Source of the DNA: Mesobacterium_A sp034670065 | GTDB lineage: Bacteria; Pseudomonadota; Alphaproteobacteria; Rhodobacterales; Rhodobacteraceae | Assembly (NCBI GenBank): GCA_034670065.1 | Contig: JAXMOG010000003.1 | Coordinates: 314,324-378,323 of the forward strand | Reading direction: 5' to 3' | DNA length: 64,000 bases | Part shown: positions 62,964-64,000 of the stretch, in pieces | Numbering within the stretch: position 1 is the stretch's first letter | Layout of the letters: every line of letters begins with the position of its first letter | Notes under the pieces: generated by a model | Database searches by the model: none | What the model saw: only the letters and a program-made list of their open reading frames with translations | Told to the model about the DNA's origin: nothing | Made by a program: the position numbers and the translations under genes

Positions 62964-63719
62964 ATGAACGTCAGACCCGATTTTGCCAAGAACGCCAACC
63001 ATGCTGAAACGGCACCGGCCTTTCTGTCTGTTTGGGATATGCACTCGTACTATGGCGAAAGCTACATCGTGCAGGGCATCAGCTTTAACGTCCACGAAGG
63101 CGAAATCCTTGCGCTTTTGGGCCGCAACGGCGCGGGCAAAACAACCACGCTGCGCTCGATCGCGCGGATGGACAACCCGCAGGTCAACCATGGTGAGATC
63201 TGGTTGGATCACCAACCGCTGCACAATATGTCAAGCTACGAAGCCGCGACATCCGGTTTGGGTCTCGTCCCCGAAGACCGTCGCATCATTCCCGGCCTGA
63301 CAGTTGAAGAAAACCTGCAACTGGCACAGATTGCTCCACCCATTGGTTGGTCCCTGGATCGTCTCTACGATCTGTTCCCGCGCTTGGGCGAACGTCGTAA
63401 ACAAGAAGGTGTCACCCTGTCTGGTGGTGAACAGCAGATGCTGGCGATTGCCCGCGCCTTGGCACGCGACATCAAAGTGTTGCTGTTGGATGAACCCTAC
63501 GAAGGGCTGGCGCCTGTGATCGTGGATGAAATCGAAAAAACTCTGCGTCACATCAAAGAGCAAGGCATGACAACCATCCTGGTTGAACAGAATGCGGTGC
63601 GCGCTCTGCAATTGGCGGATCGCGCGATCATTCTGGACACAGGGTCGGTGGTTTTTGACGGTTCAGCCGCGGAAGTTCTGGAAAACGAAGAGCTTCGCTC
63701 CGAATATCTGGCTATTTAA
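62964..63719 (+). CDS. livF: Liv-type ABC transporter ATPase, LivF
   Basis: 251 residues. Walker A GRNGAGKTT (53-61), signature TLSGGEQQMLAIARAL, Walker B LLLDEPYEGL, switch His replaced by Gln (VEQNAV) as is common in LivF. A 20-residue polar N-terminal extension is present. The ATG at 62964 follows GGGAGGAC; the longer upstream frame covers the hairpins and is rejected. Confidence 0.93.
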   Translation: MNVRPDFAKNANHAETAPAFLSVWDMHSYYGESYIVQGISFNVHEGEILALLGRNGAGKTTTLRSIARMDNPQVNHGEIWLDHQPLHNMSSYEAATSGLGLVPEDRRIIPGLTVEENLQLAQIAPPIGWSLDRLYDLFPRLGERRKQEGVTLSGGEQQMLAIARALARDIKVLLLDEPYEGLAPVIVDEIEKTLRHIKEQGMTTILVEQNAVRALQLADRAIILDTGSVVFDGSAAEVLENEELRSEYLAI

Positions 63720-63727
63720 AAGTCTTG

Positions 63728-63755
63728 GGACCGGGCCAAAAGTACTGCTCGGTCC
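63728..63755 (+). terminator. Stem-loop after livF
   Basis: GGACCGGGC-10-base loop-GCTCGGTCC, a 9-bp stem with one G-T pair, 8 bp after the livF stop. TTGTC follows, so termination may be partial. Confidence 0.5.
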
Positions 63756-63787
63756 TTGTCAAAATCTGTGCCATAACGCCAAAGAAC

Positions 63788-63833
63788 GCCCCTACTCTCG
63801 CGTGAAAAGCAGAATGGCTATTCGCGAAGGGGC
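63788..63833 (+). promoter_or_regulatory. Long inverted repeat in the acs leader
   Basis: GCCCCT ... AGGGGC with inner CGCG ... CGCG arms frame a 20-base centre and end 29 bp before the acs start codon. It could be an RNA leader structure or protein site. Weak evidence. Confidence 0.35.
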
Positions 63834-63862
63834 TATGCGTAATACAAAACAAGGATCCCGCT

Positions 63863-64000
63863 ATGTCCGCGAAAATCTACCCGCCATCGTCTTCATTTAC
63901 GTCAGGGTCGCACGTTGATGCGTCGCGTTATGATGCGATGTATTCGGCGAGCATTTCGGACCCGTCTGCCTTCTGGGGCGAGGCCGGTAAGCGGATTGAC
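63863..64000 (+). CDS. acs: Acetyl-CoA synthetase (5' part only)
   Basis: The first 46 codons are present and the gene runs off the right edge. The N-terminus, with KIYPPSSSF, HVDASRYDAMYSASI and PSAFWGEAGKRID, is the typical Acs start. It converts acetate to acetyl-CoA. AAGGAT precedes the ATG at 63863. It lies in the same direction as the ABC transporter genes, 143 bp after livF. Confidence 0.9.
   Translation, partial: MSAKIYPPSSSFTSGSHVDASRYDAMYSASISDPSAFWGEAGKRID

Noticed and set aside
1..64000. tRNA, rRNA, CRISPR arrays, IS elements, integrases and attachment sites
   Set aside because: Reading the intergenic stretches showed no cloverleaf with a TTC-containing T-arm, no spaced direct repeats and no transposase or integrase. 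A tRNAscan or Infernal run would be decisive.

Overview
The window is chromosomal DNA of an alphaproteobacterium, most likely a marine Rhodobacterales member (Roseobacter group). The basis is gene content and order: CtrA next to its inhibitor SciP, GapR, a murB-ddl-ftsQ-ftsA-ftsZ-lpxC-bamD-recN block, a reductive-type PreT/PreA pyrimidine dehydrogenase next to RutR, CobS/CobT, a GTTC-type SOS box, and TTG/GTG starts behind strong Shine-Dalgarno sequences. I see no rRNA, tRNA, CRISPR array, insertion sequence, integrase or prophage. Coding density is high and no gene-free stretch exceeds about 300 bases.

Layout. 1-3743: pyrimidine degradation (carbamoyl hydrolase, rutR, preT-preA) with two RutR-like operators. 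3795-5060: a divergent thioesterase / ECHDC3-like crotonase pair. 5197-7639: trmFO, a small membrane protein and gluQ. 7738-10078: hisI, an IscU-like scaffold lacking one cysteine, and a soluble chemoreceptor. 10084-14680: ligA-recG, then a 39-residue membrane microprotein behind GTTC repeats that match the alphaproteobacterial LexA box. 14755-15859: sciP and ctrA. 15981-24337: mnmA, pepN, a lytic transglycosylase, an unknown 422-residue protein, gatB, a DUF4177 protein and bolA. 24413-32514: J-domain protein, msrB, cobS, two small exported proteins, cobT, an Xaa-Pro aminopeptidase and a DUF427 protein. 32516-35667: ClC channel and a D-lactate dehydrogenase-like flavoprotein. 35718-45446: recN, bamD, lpxC, ftsZ, ftsA, ftsQ, ddl, murB, all on the minus strand. 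45526-49909: ppk2, gapR, a two-TM protein, a crotonase/pseudo-dehydrogenase fusion, a small acidic protein and a DksA-like protein. 50043-52296: a persulfide/sulfur operon. 52304-56813: a FliM-like protein, an SSS-type histidine kinase, a small membrane protein and a single-domain response regulator. 56906-64000: a ScfR-type regulator divergent from a five-gene liv-type ABC transporter, followed by the start of acs (acetyl-CoA synthetase).

How the genes work together. RutR probably controls both the hydrolase and preTA through its two operators. At the right end, a CbrA/CrbS-like kinase, a short-chain acyl-CoA responsive regulator, an ABC importer and acs lie side by side. This suggests a carboxylate sensing, uptake and activation module, though its substrate cannot be read from sequence. 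The most novel-looking item is the putative SOS-induced microprotein downstream of recG (10250-10454), a possible functional analogue of small SOS-induced membrane peptides such as Caulobacter SidA or E. coli TisB.
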